Virus record (IMG/VR): IMGVR_UViG_3300009073_000007
Coordinates: 1-50,979 of that record
DNA length: 50,979 nucleotides
Direction: 5' to 3' (one strand)
Source: a virus
Part shown: positions 5,858 through 15,998 of the stretch, piece after piece
How positions within the stretch are numbered: the stretch's first letter is position 1
How the letters are laid out: every line of letters starts with the position of its first letter
Notes under the pieces: generated by a model
What the model saw: only the letters and a program-made list of their open reading frames with translations
Databases searched by the model: none
Told to the model about the DNA's origin: nothing
Made by a program: the position numbers and the translations under genes

Positions 5858-8409
5858 TAGTTGTCTCCTTCGTTGGTCTGTGTGTTTTCTAGGTTAGAGA
5901 GGATTTTCTCTACATAAGGAAAAGCGTTTGTTTGCCAAGACTTGCCTTGGACGATAGGCCGTCCTTCTCTAATCCACTTACGAACCTTTGTAGGTCCTGC
6001 GTTGTAAGCCATAAGAGCATCTTCTATGTCTCCATTAAAGTTAGCTAATTGGTCTGACATGTATTCAGAACCCGCCTTAGCGTTAATCTCTGGGTCTAAC
6101 ATGTCTTCCCATGAGTATCCCATTTCTTCGGCTGTTGGTTTAGTCACTTGCATGATGCCCCTAGCCCCCCACTTATTTGTGACTGTCTCACGGTTCTCTC
6201 CTGTGAGGTGTCCCGTTTCCGTGTCGGCCATAGAATGGACTAACGCAGGTGGCAAGTTAAGAGAAGTCGCAGCACTATCAAGCGCAGGAGCTAAGGATTC
6301 CTCTTTGACCCTGTAAGCAGAGCTAAGAGCCATCCCTTTAAAAGAAGCTTCCGTGTAATCTATCATCGACGGGTCAATTGAGGTGTCCCCCAACTCGGCT
6401 GGATTGTCTTGAAAAACTCCAGAGAAGTCTTTAGAGGCGTAAGCGTTACGGTACTCAAGCTCTGTAATATTAGGTTTGACGGACTTATCGTGGTCTCTGG
6501 TTCTAGCTAAGAAATCCATAGCCTTGTTCAACACTTCAATCTTACGTTCCATTTTAGGATTTGGGCCTTCCTTGAGAGCCCTAAGACGTAAATCTTCGTT
6601 GCTTATAAGAGACGCCCCTATTCCAAAATTTCCTGCCATTTTCTTGGCGCCATCTACTCTGTCTCCATTAAACATAGCAGAGTATCTACCCGCCCTAGGG
6701 TCAAAGCCAGAAGTGAACATCCCCCCTGTCTCTTTAGAATTGGTAGATACGAGGTCTAAGGCTTTCTGCATTTGATTCCTAGTGGAACTCATAACCATCT
6801 CCGCCTCTTCTTTGAAAGCAGGGTTTTGCATGGCAATCTCTAGTGCCTGAGCGACTTGAGGAGAAGCTATTTTATCTACGCCGATTAAAGCATCTTCAAC
6901 ACCTGATTTAGAGCTTTCAGAGATAACTCGTTCAAAAGCAGGGAGAAGGTGGACTTGAGAATCAATAAAAGTGTCTAAGTTGGGAGTCATTTCTTCTGGA
7001 GAAGTGTTAGGGTCAATGACCTTTCTTAGACTCTCCTTTTGATTGAAAGAGTCATACTGAACCCTATCTTGTGCTTCCTTAATAGAAAGAGTTTCGAGAG
7101 GTGGACGGGGCTCATCTCCTTTTGGTCCTCCAGTATTTTTCTGTAAAGACTCAAACCGTTGCCTCTCCATGCTGTCAATTCTCTGCATAGAGTCCAGCAA
7201 CCCCTTCTGCATTTCAGGCATCATTCCTTTGAACATGCCAGTGCCAGAGTAAATAGAGTCTTGCATAGGAGCGGGAAGAGAGTCCACGATACCCATAATA
7301 GGAGCGACCTCGTATAGGTCAAGCCCGAAAGAGCTTTTCATGTTACTTAAAGAAGTCGCATTAGCTTTTGCTTGTGAGTAATCCCCAGAGGACATGTCTA
7401 CGAGCATCTTCTTGCTGGCGTCAATTCCTTTGTCGATAGCTTTCATAGCATCTGCGTTGTATCCGTAGTCTTGGTATAGCTGCTCACGGCCCGCTTCTAG
7501 CTCTAATATCTTAGTGGGTATCTTAGAAGTAATCTGTTTATAGTTATCAGGAGTGGCGTTAGACATTTGAGACAAGACAGCAGAAGTGACGGCACCTGTT
7601 ATAGTAGAAGCTCCTTTAGAAGCTGCTTGTGCCATCTTCCTATCAATTTGGCCCTGCTCTGCTTTTCTCTCCTCAATAGACATACGCTTGTTGTCATTTA
7701 AGATTTGAGCACGCTCTTTTAAAATAGCTGTCTCTGCTTTGTATGCTTGAATGGATTGGCCTATAGATATAGCTTCCTTTTCAGGAGTATTTTCATCAAC
7801 AAGGCCTGACTGAAAAGCTACATCTTTAGCCTCTTCTTGTCTCTGCAATCGATTGTCTCGTTCAGATACGTGTTGCTTTTGAGCATCATCTAGACCTTGG
7901 AAGAAGGTAGACTGGAAGCCTCTCTTCTGCATGTAGGCCCCTAGTTCTGCCTCATATCCGGGGTACTGTTGCAGTAAAGCTGTTGTCTCTGACTCCAGTG
8001 TTAGAGAGAGTTGAGCCTGAGAACCTCCTTTTTGAGAGATGCCCCGTTGAACCTTATCCAAACGCATAACAACTCTTTCAGCATCGTCTTCAAAAGAACT
8101 GTCTAAGGTCTTCTTAACACGGTCTTCTTGAGTGTTGGCAAAAGTTTGTGCCGCCCTGTTTTCTGCGTTCTGTGCTCTAGCCGCTGAAGCTTCTGCCCGA
8201 GCATCTGAAGCGTCCTGTCTCTTTGTCTGTCTTGCAGAGGCCTTCTTCTTATCTCTAGCCGCTTTAACGTCTTTAGCCACCCCTATGGCAGCCTGAGCCA
8301 CACTAGATACTCCGTCTATGGTGTACATAGCAGGGTCAATCAAAGCTCCTGTATCCTGTACGCTCTTGGTAGCCCCTGTAGGTGTTGAAAGGTTTTTAGT
8401 TAAGGCCAT
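5857..8409 (-). CDS. Internal virion/ejection protein with C-terminal lytic transglycosylase domain
   Basis: The 850-residue protein opens with Ala/Arg/Lys-rich helices that look like coiled coil (residues about 50-100) and a long helical middle. A lytic transglycosylase (SLT-type) domain occupies about residues 720-830: the likely catalytic Glu in MADTETGHL, then GARGIMQVTKPTA and ALMAYNAGPTKVRKW. Such virion enzymes cut peptidoglycan strands so DNA can cross the wall during entry. By position this is the T7 gp15/gp16 region of the ejectosome. In T7 the transglycosylase is at the N-terminus of gp16, so here the domain sits on a different protein and end. Confidence 0.88.
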   Translation of the reverse strand: MALTKNLSTPTGATKSVQDTGALIDPAMYTIDGVSSVAQAAIGVAKDVKAARDKKKASARQTKRQDASDARAEASAARAQNAENRAAQTFANTQEDRVKKTLDSSFEDDAERVVMRLDKVQRGISQKGGSQAQLSLTLESETTALLQQYPGYEAELGAYMQKRGFQSTFFQGLDDAQKQHVSERDNRLQRQEEAKDVAFQSGLVDENTPEKEAISIGQSIQAYKAETAILKERAQILNDNKRMSIEERKAEQGQIDRKMAQAASKGASTITGAVTSAVLSQMSNATPDNYKQITSKIPTKILELEAGREQLYQDYGYNADAMKAIDKGIDASKKMLVDMSSGDYSQAKANATSLSNMKSSFGLDLYEVAPIMGIVDSLPAPMQDSIYSGTGMFKGMMPEMQKGLLDSMQRIDSMERQRFESLQKNTGGPKGDEPRPPLETLSIKEAQDRVQYDSFNQKESLRKVIDPNTSPEEMTPNLDTFIDSQVHLLPAFERVISESSKSGVEDALIGVDKIASPQVAQALEIAMQNPAFKEEAEMVMSSTRNQMQKALDLVSTNSKETGGMFTSGFDPRAGRYSAMFNGDRVDGAKKMAGNFGIGASLISNEDLRLRALKEGPNPKMERKIEVLNKAMDFLARTRDHDKSVKPNITELEYRNAYASKDFSGVFQDNPAELGDTSIDPSMIDYTEASFKGMALSSAYRVKEESLAPALDSAATSLNLPPALVHSMADTETGHLTGENRETVTNKWGARGIMQVTKPTAEEMGYSWEDMLDPEINAKAGSEYMSDQLANFNGDIEDALMAYNAGPTKVRKWIREGRPIVQGKSWQTNAFPYVEKILSNLENTQTNEGDN

Positions 8410-11400
8410 TATTTATTATCCCGTTCTTTGATTCTTTTTTCAATACGTTCTCTCATAGCTTTTCTGCTTTTCTCATCTTCGTGTCTTTTACTGATACTCT
8501 CAACGAGGGAGTCCGTGTTGTGGTATCTCTCTGACTGTTTAACGATTTTCTCCCACAAGAGAGGGTCATCAATTATATTCTCTAACGTAGAGATTTTAGA
8601 GTAGCTGCTGTCTTGGGTGTGGGGGAGAAGAATAGCATCTTTAAGGTATTTAGAGACTAGCTTAGAAGTTTCTTCTACTGTCTCTTTGTCTCTCTTTCCG
8701 TGTTCCATCATAGCCCCAACATCGTTCATGGTGTTGTTATTAATACCAGCAAGCAAGGCAAAAGCTTCAGGCGTAGTAACGTCAGAGTCAATCAAGTTCC
8801 CTGTCTTGCTATATAGAAGCTGTTGCTTAATCGCCATAGTTCCTCTATATGCGTTGTTAACAGAGCTGACATCCCTAGCGACATCAATCATTGCATCCTT
8901 CATTAAAGGATGAGTGAAATCCCCATTCAAGGCCACCGAGTATTTGAAGAGGCTGTTGAAAGCTTCATAAGAGTCTTTAACTGTTTGACCACCCACGCCT
9001 GAAACAGCCCCTAAGAAAGAAGTGTCGCCGTAAGGGGATTGGTTAACCAGCTCCTTAAAGAGGTCTGTAGCAAAAGCTCCTGTGCCGATACGGTCAGAAA
9101 CATTAATATCAGTATCATCTGACCCAAACACTCCCATGTTAATCATAGTATCTACCAAGCCTCGGTCTAAGACATAACCAACAGTGCCTTTTTTGGGGGT
9201 CTCTCCTGTGGACGTTTGTATTTTGTCTGATATAATCTCTGTTCCAACAAACCCTGCACTTCCGTACATAGTCAACTGACCAGCTAATAGCTTAGCCTTC
9301 TGAGAAGAAGAAAGCTTGTTACCAGAGAAAGTCAACTCCAACATACGAATAGGATAGGAAAAGAACTGAGTGGCCAGTGAGGCTGGTCCTTTTTGGAAAG
9401 CACTACGGCTCTCTGCTGCCATTTGAAAAGAATATGTCTCTGTCTTATCAAAGACTTTTTTCATGGAAGCCCCGTCTGTTCTTAAGAGGCGTTTCCCTAG
9501 GTCTTTCTCTACTTCCCTCCATGCAACCATAAAGGCTACTGAACGGTTAATTTTTTCAGGCTCGTAGAAGAATATACCAGAAGCTTTCTTTCCTTTTTCG
9601 TAGGCTGCTCCGTAGCGTCCTGCACCGATTAAGCCACCTGTCTTTGTGTTAGCTAACTGGTGAGAGTTGTTAACATTGAGAAGACCTGACTCTGAGAAAG
9701 CCTCTACAGCTTCCTTAGCAGAAGCCTTGTCTTTGAAACCCATTGATTTCAGGAGACGAGGATTATCCAAGACCTTAGAAGCATTGGGGCCATACTCGTG
9801 GGCAAACCTAAGGAGAACTCCTCCTGCATAAGCTTGGAAAGGATTAATCTCCAGCCAGTCAGGGCTCAACAAAGCTGCTTGGAAGGAGCTTGAAGCTTGC
9901 AAAGGGAACTGAGCTACGTTGAATAGTCCCAGCTTAGTGTGGAAAGCAAAACCCCGCATAGCAGCTAAAGGATTAGCTTCGTCTACCCACCTAGCGATGT
10001 TTATAGCTTTGCCGCCTGTTAGAGTATCTAAGACACCACTCCCTGCCAGTCTGTTCTGGAGAGACCTGTTGAAGTTGTCCATGATTTCATCTGAAGCGGT
10101 CTTTTGGTTGAGGACACGTCCGATGATTGAACGTTGAGCCTCCCACTGAGCGACAATCTTAGAGTCTGTCCCCTTTTTAAGTTTACCATATTGAACCTTA
10201 GCTTGTGGAGACAACACGTGTGCCACACTCTTAGGGTCTATGTGTTTGTCAAAAGAAGTCAGCATCCGATTGGTTGACTCCATGACATAATCACTAAAGC
10301 CAGCAATACGAGCAGCATCATTAGCTGCACGGTTGATTGTCTTTGCAGGTGAGAGCACTGGGGCTTCTTTTCCGTCATATCCTACAAGCCTATCTCCTCG
10401 AGAAGAGGTGTACATACGTCCTTGAGTTGTCCCTAACATCTCTAATGAGCTTGCCTCTGGGTCTGAGAAAAACCTAGTCTCTGACAGGTCTCCAGTGTAA
10501 GCGGAAGGAAGAACTCCGTCCTCTACGGCCTCCAAGGCTTCGTCAGGATTAAATTTCCCCTGCTTAATAGAATTAATAAACTCTTCAGGGGAAGGATACT
10601 CACTACGACCTCCGAACACCTTAGCTAGTCCGGCCAAGTCTCCTGCATTTTCTTTGTAGACCTTAGCAGCAGCATTCATTGTAGACACCCACTCGTCAGC
10701 CATCTTTTGGCTGGGGAAAGTTCTATAGGCTTTAGGGGAACCTAAGACAGTTTTACCTGTGTCTCCTTGTGTAAGACGGGTAGCAGCTTTAGCGAAGAAC
10801 CTATCTTCATACATTCTGTGGATACCTGCCTTGTAGGGTACTTGGATGTGTGCTAAGGGACTGACCTCGAAGTCAGACTTCTTGCCAATAACCTCTAAGA
10901 CTTTTGTTCCATCAGGCAAGCTGACAGGTTCGTCAAAGGTCACTTTCATGTAGCCCTTGTCTTTTAGTTTCTTCCACTTCTCTGGGCCCATCTGAGTTCC
11001 CAAATCTTTAGCATAATGCTTGTTGTCGGACACATCAAAAACCCTACTCTCGGGAATGTCCCCCATGTCCCTAGAGACCTTAGCTGACCCTTTACCTAGA
11101 TTAGCAGGAAGAGCGATTGTTTCTTTGCCCTCAAGGGCTTTTCTTTTGTAGACATCTTGGTTACGAATATGGTAAGTAATGTCCATGATACGCTTAAAGT
11201 CATAGTAAGCGCCTTCAGCTTTAGGGGATATTTTATTGCCTGTCTGCTCTTCCCATCTTTTCTGTAGCTGAACAGTAGTTAGCCAACCTTCTTCGGTGTC
11301 TCTCCCTGCTTCAAAAATTTCATCCAAAACCTTACGGTCTTTTCTGGCGAGCTTTCCGTAGTTTCTATAAGAGAGTTCTTCGAAACCAGACTGTATTTTA

Positions 11401-13046
11401 TCCGCTAGGCGTCCCCCTTGAATGGCAGCTCCTTGTAGTGCATCATCCCCTTGCATCCCTCCCGCTCGGAGAAACTTTGAGATAACTGTACTTGCATTCA
11501 CCTTTAAGGGGGCCGTATAGAAGCCTTCTTCTTTGATAGGCAGCCGGGCGACAGCGAACCATTCCCCTGACTCGTCCTTCCAAGGCTTGTAGGCTACTCC
11601 GTACTTGTCCACAGCGGACTTTAAGGCTTCCTCCGAGGCATAACCCCCTTCACCTTTAAGACTTCCCACTATGGCTCTATTAATAGGAACCTGAGAGCCT
11701 GTAGAAGTAGTCTCCCACTTCAACTTAACATCCTTAACCGCGTCTCCAAAAGCCCTCTTAGCTTGAGGCTCAAGAGAGCCCTCTAAGGCTTCTCTCTCGT
11801 TAGCTCCTAGGCGGGACCTTGTGTTGGCTTTCACTATCTTTTCCATGCCCTCACGGCCAGCAGCGTAAGCTCCACCAGCATCCGTTGAGATGCCAGATAG
11901 GCCATCATCCATGACATTCTTAAGGACGGCAGGAAGGAGACTTTCGTATATCTCAGTACTTTCCATGCCTGTGGCTTTAGCTGCCGCTTCAATGCCCTCT
12001 GTCTCTGCTATCCGAGCAGCCGTAGCTGCAAGCTCCGTAGCTTGTTTTCTAGCTCCTCCTCGAATCATAGTGCTGGTGACAGTAGCAGACTTTGTAACAG
12101 GGAGTATAGAAGCAATCTCAATAGACTGCATCAAGTTAGTGCCACCAATAGATTTATTGTTGTTAACTAGCTCTCCTAGTTGTTCTTTCAACTCTGTCTT
12201 GTTCGTGTACTTAAAGAGAGTGGCAGCATCTTCATAGGCCATCTTCGTAGCTTCAAGAAAAGCTGGAAGCTCATTCAAAGGAACCTGAGAAAGCCTGAAG
12301 GCCTCTGCTTCACGTCTCTCCCCGGGAAGGAAAAAGTTCTTAATCTTTCCCGCCTTCTTTCCCTCAACATCAATGTTGCCTGTTATGTCTAGGCCCTTGT
12401 CAAGAGGAAACAGAATGTTGTCGGCTGTCCAGTCAAAGACCTTGTGAGCCATGTTTCTGTTATCTTCTTCCTTTAAGCCGTCCAAGAAGTTTTGGTAGAC
12501 GAGACGACGAGCTCCTTCTTCTCGCAGAGAGTCTCGAGTGGTGTCTCCAATCTCTTGCTCACGAGAAAACATAGCAGCCGCATAAGGGTCTCTCTGGGCT
12601 ATCCGTTCGATAGCGTCCATAGTACGTTTCTCTGGGGCTGTTTTAGACTTCTCTACCATGTCTTGTTGGGCAGCGTGTTGAGCGTACTGGACAGCCCCCC
12701 ACTTCTCATACTCGTCTTCTGTTTCACGAGAGAGAGCCAAAGCATCTCTAACCTCTTCTAGGCGTTCTTTATGGGCCATCTCTAGGCGAATTTGACTGTC
12801 CCCTAGCATCTGAATACGCTCTTGGTATAAGCCCTTGGTTTCTGACAAAAGGGCCATATAGTTCTGAGGGTCAGCGTCTAGCTCAGACACAGGAACTTCC
12901 TCTACAGCGGCCATCATGGAAGACCGATGTATTTGAGGAGTAACGGTAGTAGGGGAGGCCGCTATAGTCTGGGCTTTAGGGTCTTCCCCTGTCTTAGGGT
13001 CTAAAAATAAAGGCCCTGTCTCTGTCTGTTCTGTGAATAGTTCCAT
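8409..13046 (-). CDS. Large internal virion (ejection) protein, gp16-like
   Basis: At 1545 residues this is the largest protein in the genome. It is mostly helical and charged, with hydrophobic stretches near the C-terminal third (GRYGAAYEKGKKASGIFFYEP, SLATQFFSYPIRMLELTF, LTMYGSAGFVGTEII). It follows the gp14-like gene and precedes the transglycosylase-bearing protein, so position and size match the ejection channel protein gp16 of T7. I see no transglycosylase motif at its N-terminus. It probably sits in the core on the portal and moves into the cell with the DNA. The start ATG at 13046 lies one base past the stop of the upstream gene. Confidence 0.8.
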   Translation of the reverse strand: MELFTEQTETGPLFLDPKTGEDPKAQTIAASPTTVTPQIHRSSMMAAVEEVPVSELDADPQNYMALLSETKGLYQERIQMLGDSQIRLEMAHKERLEEVRDALALSRETEDEYEKWGAVQYAQHAAQQDMVEKSKTAPEKRTMDAIERIAQRDPYAAAMFSREQEIGDTTRDSLREEGARRLVYQNFLDGLKEEDNRNMAHKVFDWTADNILFPLDKGLDITGNIDVEGKKAGKIKNFFLPGERREAEAFRLSQVPLNELPAFLEATKMAYEDAATLFKYTNKTELKEQLGELVNNNKSIGGTNLMQSIEIASILPVTKSATVTSTMIRGGARKQATELAATAARIAETEGIEAAAKATGMESTEIYESLLPAVLKNVMDDGLSGISTDAGGAYAAGREGMEKIVKANTRSRLGANEREALEGSLEPQAKRAFGDAVKDVKLKWETTSTGSQVPINRAIVGSLKGEGGYASEEALKSAVDKYGVAYKPWKDESGEWFAVARLPIKEEGFYTAPLKVNASTVISKFLRAGGMQGDDALQGAAIQGGRLADKIQSGFEELSYRNYGKLARKDRKVLDEIFEAGRDTEEGWLTTVQLQKRWEEQTGNKISPKAEGAYYDFKRIMDITYHIRNQDVYKRKALEGKETIALPANLGKGSAKVSRDMGDIPESRVFDVSDNKHYAKDLGTQMGPEKWKKLKDKGYMKVTFDEPVSLPDGTKVLEVIGKKSDFEVSPLAHIQVPYKAGIHRMYEDRFFAKAATRLTQGDTGKTVLGSPKAYRTFPSQKMADEWVSTMNAAAKVYKENAGDLAGLAKVFGGRSEYPSPEEFINSIKQGKFNPDEALEAVEDGVLPSAYTGDLSETRFFSDPEASSLEMLGTTQGRMYTSSRGDRLVGYDGKEAPVLSPAKTINRAANDAARIAGFSDYVMESTNRMLTSFDKHIDPKSVAHVLSPQAKVQYGKLKKGTDSKIVAQWEAQRSIIGRVLNQKTASDEIMDNFNRSLQNRLAGSGVLDTLTGGKAINIARWVDEANPLAAMRGFAFHTKLGLFNVAQFPLQASSSFQAALLSPDWLEINPFQAYAGGVLLRFAHEYGPNASKVLDNPRLLKSMGFKDKASAKEAVEAFSESGLLNVNNSHQLANTKTGGLIGAGRYGAAYEKGKKASGIFFYEPEKINRSVAFMVAWREVEKDLGKRLLRTDGASMKKVFDKTETYSFQMAAESRSAFQKGPASLATQFFSYPIRMLELTFSGNKLSSSQKAKLLAGQLTMYGSAGFVGTEIISDKIQTSTGETPKKGTVGYVLDRGLVDTMINMGVFGSDDTDINVSDRIGTGAFATDLFKELVNQSPYGDTSFLGAVSGVGGQTVKDSYEAFNSLFKYSVALNGDFTHPLMKDAMIDVARDVSSVNNAYRGTMAIKQQLLYSKTGNLIDSDVTTPEAFALLAGINNNTMNDVGAMMEHGKRDKETVEETSKLVSKYLKDAILLPHTQDSSYSKISTLENIIDDPLLWEKIVKQSERYHNTDSLVESISKRHEDEKSRKAMRERIEKRIKERDNK

Positions 13047-13047
13047 A

Positions 13048-13434
13048 TTATATGAACCCTGCTGCTGCTACGCCACCGTTAAGGACTGCCTTAAAAATAG
13101 CGCTCGAGCGTTGAGCTTTCGCTTGATACTTACGTTGACGTCCGATAGCTGCACTCTCTTGGTCAACAAGAAGGTTTTGATTATCTAAGAAAGAGAGGTT
13201 TGAAGTGAACTGGCTTTTGATGTTACCTTCTGCTCCCTGTGCTGCTGAGCTGGTCACGACCCCTTGAGAAGCAGAGGCTTGAAAAGAGTCAGCAGCAGCG
13301 GCTCGAGCTTCTCTCACTGTTTCTCTGCGTCTTTGAGCAGCTTGTAGGGCGTCTCTTTTTGTGGAAAGAACGTTAGCTTCTTCTTGAGCAGCAGCAGCCT
13401 TTTTAGCCGATTTAGTTCCGAATGGGTCAGCCAT
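13048..13434 (-). CDS. Internal virion protein B, gp14-like
   Basis: The 128-residue protein begins MADPFGTKSAKKAAAAQEE and is Ala-, Gln- and Arg-rich helix (RRRETVREARAAAADSFQ). It ends in a short hydrophobic tail (FKAVLNGGVAAAGFI). Composition and position, directly before the giant internal protein, match gp14 of T7-like phages, which forms the outer-membrane part of the ejection channel. T7 gp14 is larger (about 200 residues), so this is a short version. Confidence 0.75.
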   Translation of the reverse strand: MADPFGTKSAKKAAAAQEEANVLSTKRDALQAAQRRRETVREARAAAADSFQASASQGVVTSSAAQGAEGNIKSQFTSNLSFLDNQNLLVDQESAAIGRQRKYQAKAQRSSAIFKAVLNGGVAAAGFI

Positions 13435-13810
13435 TTTGTTTCAAATCTTTCATCATTATAGTCTGTCCTCCGTTATGGTTCGTCTTGAAGGAGGTCTCAG
13501 TGAAACCGAAGAACTCAGCAAATCTTTTCTCAACTGGTGTCTCGATAAAACAGAATAAGAACTGTTGGCCTTTCTCTAAGAGCTCTATGCTCAATAGATG
13601 TATAAAAGCTTTGTACTGTCTTAAGTCTTTGAGGTCAAAAAGCAGAGAGTGAAGGAAGAGGGCATCTTCGATAACCTCTAAGTAGACGATGCCTCTGTCG
13701 TCTTGGTATATTGTTTTATACTGTCGTGTTTCCGGAATAGTTAGTAGCCCATCCGAGGAGGTCAAATGTCGTATCAGGCTCGGAACTCTCAAACCTAACT
13801 TGGAGAGCAC
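13427..13810 (-). CDS. GNAT-like protein at the gp13 position
   Basis: I chose the GTG at 13810, preceded by AGAGGA about seven bases upstream, giving 127 residues and a 95-base overlap with the nozzle gene. A TTG at 13765 is the fallback. The sequence has the alternation of acetyltransferase folds: IYQDDRGIVYLEV, a long helix (QYKAFIHLLSIELLEKG), then ETPVEKRFAEFFGFTET, which resembles the end motif of GNAT proteins. T7 gp13 lies at the same place between nozzle and gp14 and has a similar size. The acetyl-CoA loop is not clear, so catalysis is doubtful. Confidence 0.65.
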   Translation of the reverse strand: MLSKLGLRVPSLIRHLTSSDGLLTIPETRQYKTIYQDDRGIVYLEVIEDALFLHSLLFDLKDLRQYKAFIHLLSIELLEKGQQFLFCFIETPVEKRFAEFFGFTETSFKTNHNGGQTIMMKDLKQNG

Positions 13811-15998
13811 GTCCGTGTCCTCTAGCTTTGTGTTTAGTGGAGACAACGTGAGAGTCGTCGAACCGAGAAGTTTTTCTGTAGCCTTGGATTTTTCTGGACC
13901 ATCTGCCTGAGTTTTCATTTCTTGACCAGTCCCATTTTGTCTGGAAGTAGCAAGAGGAAGGGATGCCTCGTCCTTTAGTTGAGAGTACGCTGTCGGGGAA
14001 GAAGTCCCCCAAAGAGGCTCCTGAGACTTTCCCTGTGTCTGTTCGTCTGAAGTATAAGAAAACATAATTACTTTGTTTGCTCCTCATTAAATCTTCTAAA
14101 ACCTCAAAACCTGTTTCCATGAAACTTGTATAAGAAGTCTCCCCATAGTCTAAGTGTCTTGAAGAGGTAAAATCTCCAAAGGACAGTTTTAAACTATTCG
14201 AGAAAGGGGTTGCGTAGTGATAAAGAAAGTAGCTATTTATGACACCAGTGCCTTGCACGTTTTCTAGGGCCTGTGTCTGTATCTGTTTTATAGTAGGCCT
14301 AATGAGAGCCCCTGTTATGCCGTCCCCTGTTATGTCAGAGATAGTCCAAGGGTAGAAAGCTTTTAACGTGGCATCAAAGTTTAGTATCCTGTTGAACAGG
14401 GCTTTTTGAGGTGTGAAAGAACCATTAGATTTAAACAACCACTGTATAAGGTTTCTAGAGGGGTCGTAGTAGCCCTTGGCTCTTAGCTTTGTACTGTGAG
14501 GAATATTGTTATTATAGAAAGACTGTATAGTTGTCTCTGTGATGTTCTCCCTATCGAAGACACCTTCTTGTGTCCCGAACATACCTGCCCTTTGGGCTAG
14601 GCTCATAATGCCTGAAGGAGCCCACCAGTAAATAACCCCTCCCGCTTCTACAAGTGTCTCTGGACCTAAGATGCCATTAGAAGAGACCTTAGAAACAGAA
14701 ATGTCCGTGGCGGAAAAGCCGTTGCCTCCACCCCCTGAGATAGCCCACACGCCGTTCTCTGCGAAAACTAACATAGAGCCCCCAATAGGGTGCATACGCC
14801 TAATGTTGAAAGCCTCGGGGATGGGAATAAGGCCACCATCTGTGGCGATTAAATCTGAAATGTCTTCAGAGGTTGGGTCAGCTTCTTGGTAGCAGTTACC
14901 CGCCTGTCTATGGTCTCTTAAAGTCTGAGAATAATATACATCAGACTCGTGTCCGTACCAGACTCTTCCTGCATAGAAGCCTACAGAAGAAGGTCTGGAA
15001 GTCTTCACTTCTGCCTCAATTCCTGTGACACCGCTCGCATTACTTCTATCTCTGTTGAAGGCGTCTAGGATATAGTGTCCTCTAGCCGCTAGAGTGTTGC
15101 CCACATAAGTCCCACAAAGAATGTCTGGGTCGAAGTCTCCCGCTACAAGTCCCTTATCGGGGTTGTCTGTTTCTAGTTTTCCTACCCACCAAGCCTTGTT
15201 GTTAGCAGGGTAAAGGCCTACTTGGTTCTTGTACTTGGTGATAGGGTCAGAAGAGAAGTTAATCCCTTGAGTATTTGTGAAGAAAGGGCCACCCACTCTG
15301 ATACTTCCTAAGGTGATGTAGGCAACGTCACCGTTCTCTGCTGTTCCTGTCGTGTTGCTCGTCTTAGAGCTGGGGGCAACCCACCCTTGATTTCTTAAGT
15401 TGTAGTGATGTTCTGTAGATAAGACAGTGGGCTCAAAGTCATTGTCAAGGCCATCATCTAACCCTACAAAGTCTCTTATCCGAATATTAATCCTATGTAC
15501 GGCTAAGTCCCCGTTGTCAGGGTTATATTCAATCATTAGAGGGTCTATCTGTTCACCCACTACGAACAGAAACCCTCTTCCAGAGGAGAAAGCTACATTA
15601 GAAGTTTCTATGGAGACAGAAGAAGTAGAGGACTTGTAAGGACGAAGGTCAATAGAAAAAGAGACAAGTCCTTGGTCGATGGGGTCTACGTTGCTGTCAT
15701 AAAAATATAAAAGGTTTCCTATGCGTATGACATAGAAGTCTTTTTGTCCTGTTTCATCTACGGCTTCCCAAGAGAAATCGTTGATGTACAAGTTATTGTC
15801 TTTCTTGAAGGTGTAGAGAGAATCCCTTACATCCTGTTCTGCCTCAAACCCTAGACGACGAGTCCTGTTCCCCTCTCGGTGAAGGGCGCAGTTATCTTCT
15901 ATGGTTGTTGCGTTCTCTGGGTATGTCAAAGCTGAAGCTTCTGTAATCATACCTGCAACAAAGTTCTGATAATTCTTATTGGCTACTGAGCGTGGCAA
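13716..15998 (-). CDS. Tail nozzle protein (tail tubular protein B, gp12-like)
   Basis: The 760-residue protein begins MPRSVANKNYQNFVAGMITE and proceeds through ALTYPENATTIEDNCALHREG and TRRLGFEAEQ. This is the N-terminal pattern I associate with podovirus nozzle proteins. Later parts are beta-rich (GGSMLVFAENGVWAISGGGG, GGVIYWWAPSGIM), consistent with a propeller. It forms the distal tail tube to which spikes attach. It follows the adaptor and a 100-residue overlapping gene, and its 3' end overlaps the gp13-like gene. Confidence 0.88.
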   Translation of the reverse strand: MPRSVANKNYQNFVAGMITEASALTYPENATTIEDNCALHREGNRTRRLGFEAEQDVRDSLYTFKKDNNLYINDFSWEAVDETGQKDFYVIRIGNLLYFYDSNVDPIDQGLVSFSIDLRPYKSSTSSVSIETSNVAFSSGRGFLFVVGEQIDPLMIEYNPDNGDLAVHRINIRIRDFVGLDDGLDNDFEPTVLSTEHHYNLRNQGWVAPSSKTSNTTGTAENGDVAYITLGSIRVGGPFFTNTQGINFSSDPITKYKNQVGLYPANNKAWWVGKLETDNPDKGLVAGDFDPDILCGTYVGNTLAARGHYILDAFNRDRSNASGVTGIEAEVKTSRPSSVGFYAGRVWYGHESDVYYSQTLRDHRQAGNCYQEADPTSEDISDLIATDGGLIPIPEAFNIRRMHPIGGSMLVFAENGVWAISGGGGNGFSATDISVSKVSSNGILGPETLVEAGGVIYWWAPSGIMSLAQRAGMFGTQEGVFDRENITETTIQSFYNNNIPHSTKLRAKGYYDPSRNLIQWLFKSNGSFTPQKALFNRILNFDATLKAFYPWTISDITGDGITGALIRPTIKQIQTQALENVQGTGVINSYFLYHYATPFSNSLKLSFGDFTSSRHLDYGETSYTSFMETGFEVLEDLMRSKQSNYVFLYFRRTDTGKVSGASLGDFFPDSVLSTKGRGIPSSCYFQTKWDWSRNENSGRWSRKIQGYRKTSRFDDSHVVSTKHKARGHGRALQVRFESSEPDTTFDLLGWATNYSGNTTV

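Noticed and set aside
13811-14065. Longer version of the gp13-like protein starting at 14065
   Set aside because: The added 85 residues lie wholly in the nozzle gene in another frame and look like shadow sequence (Ser/Gln/Lys-rich). The GTG at 13810 has a good ribosome-binding site.
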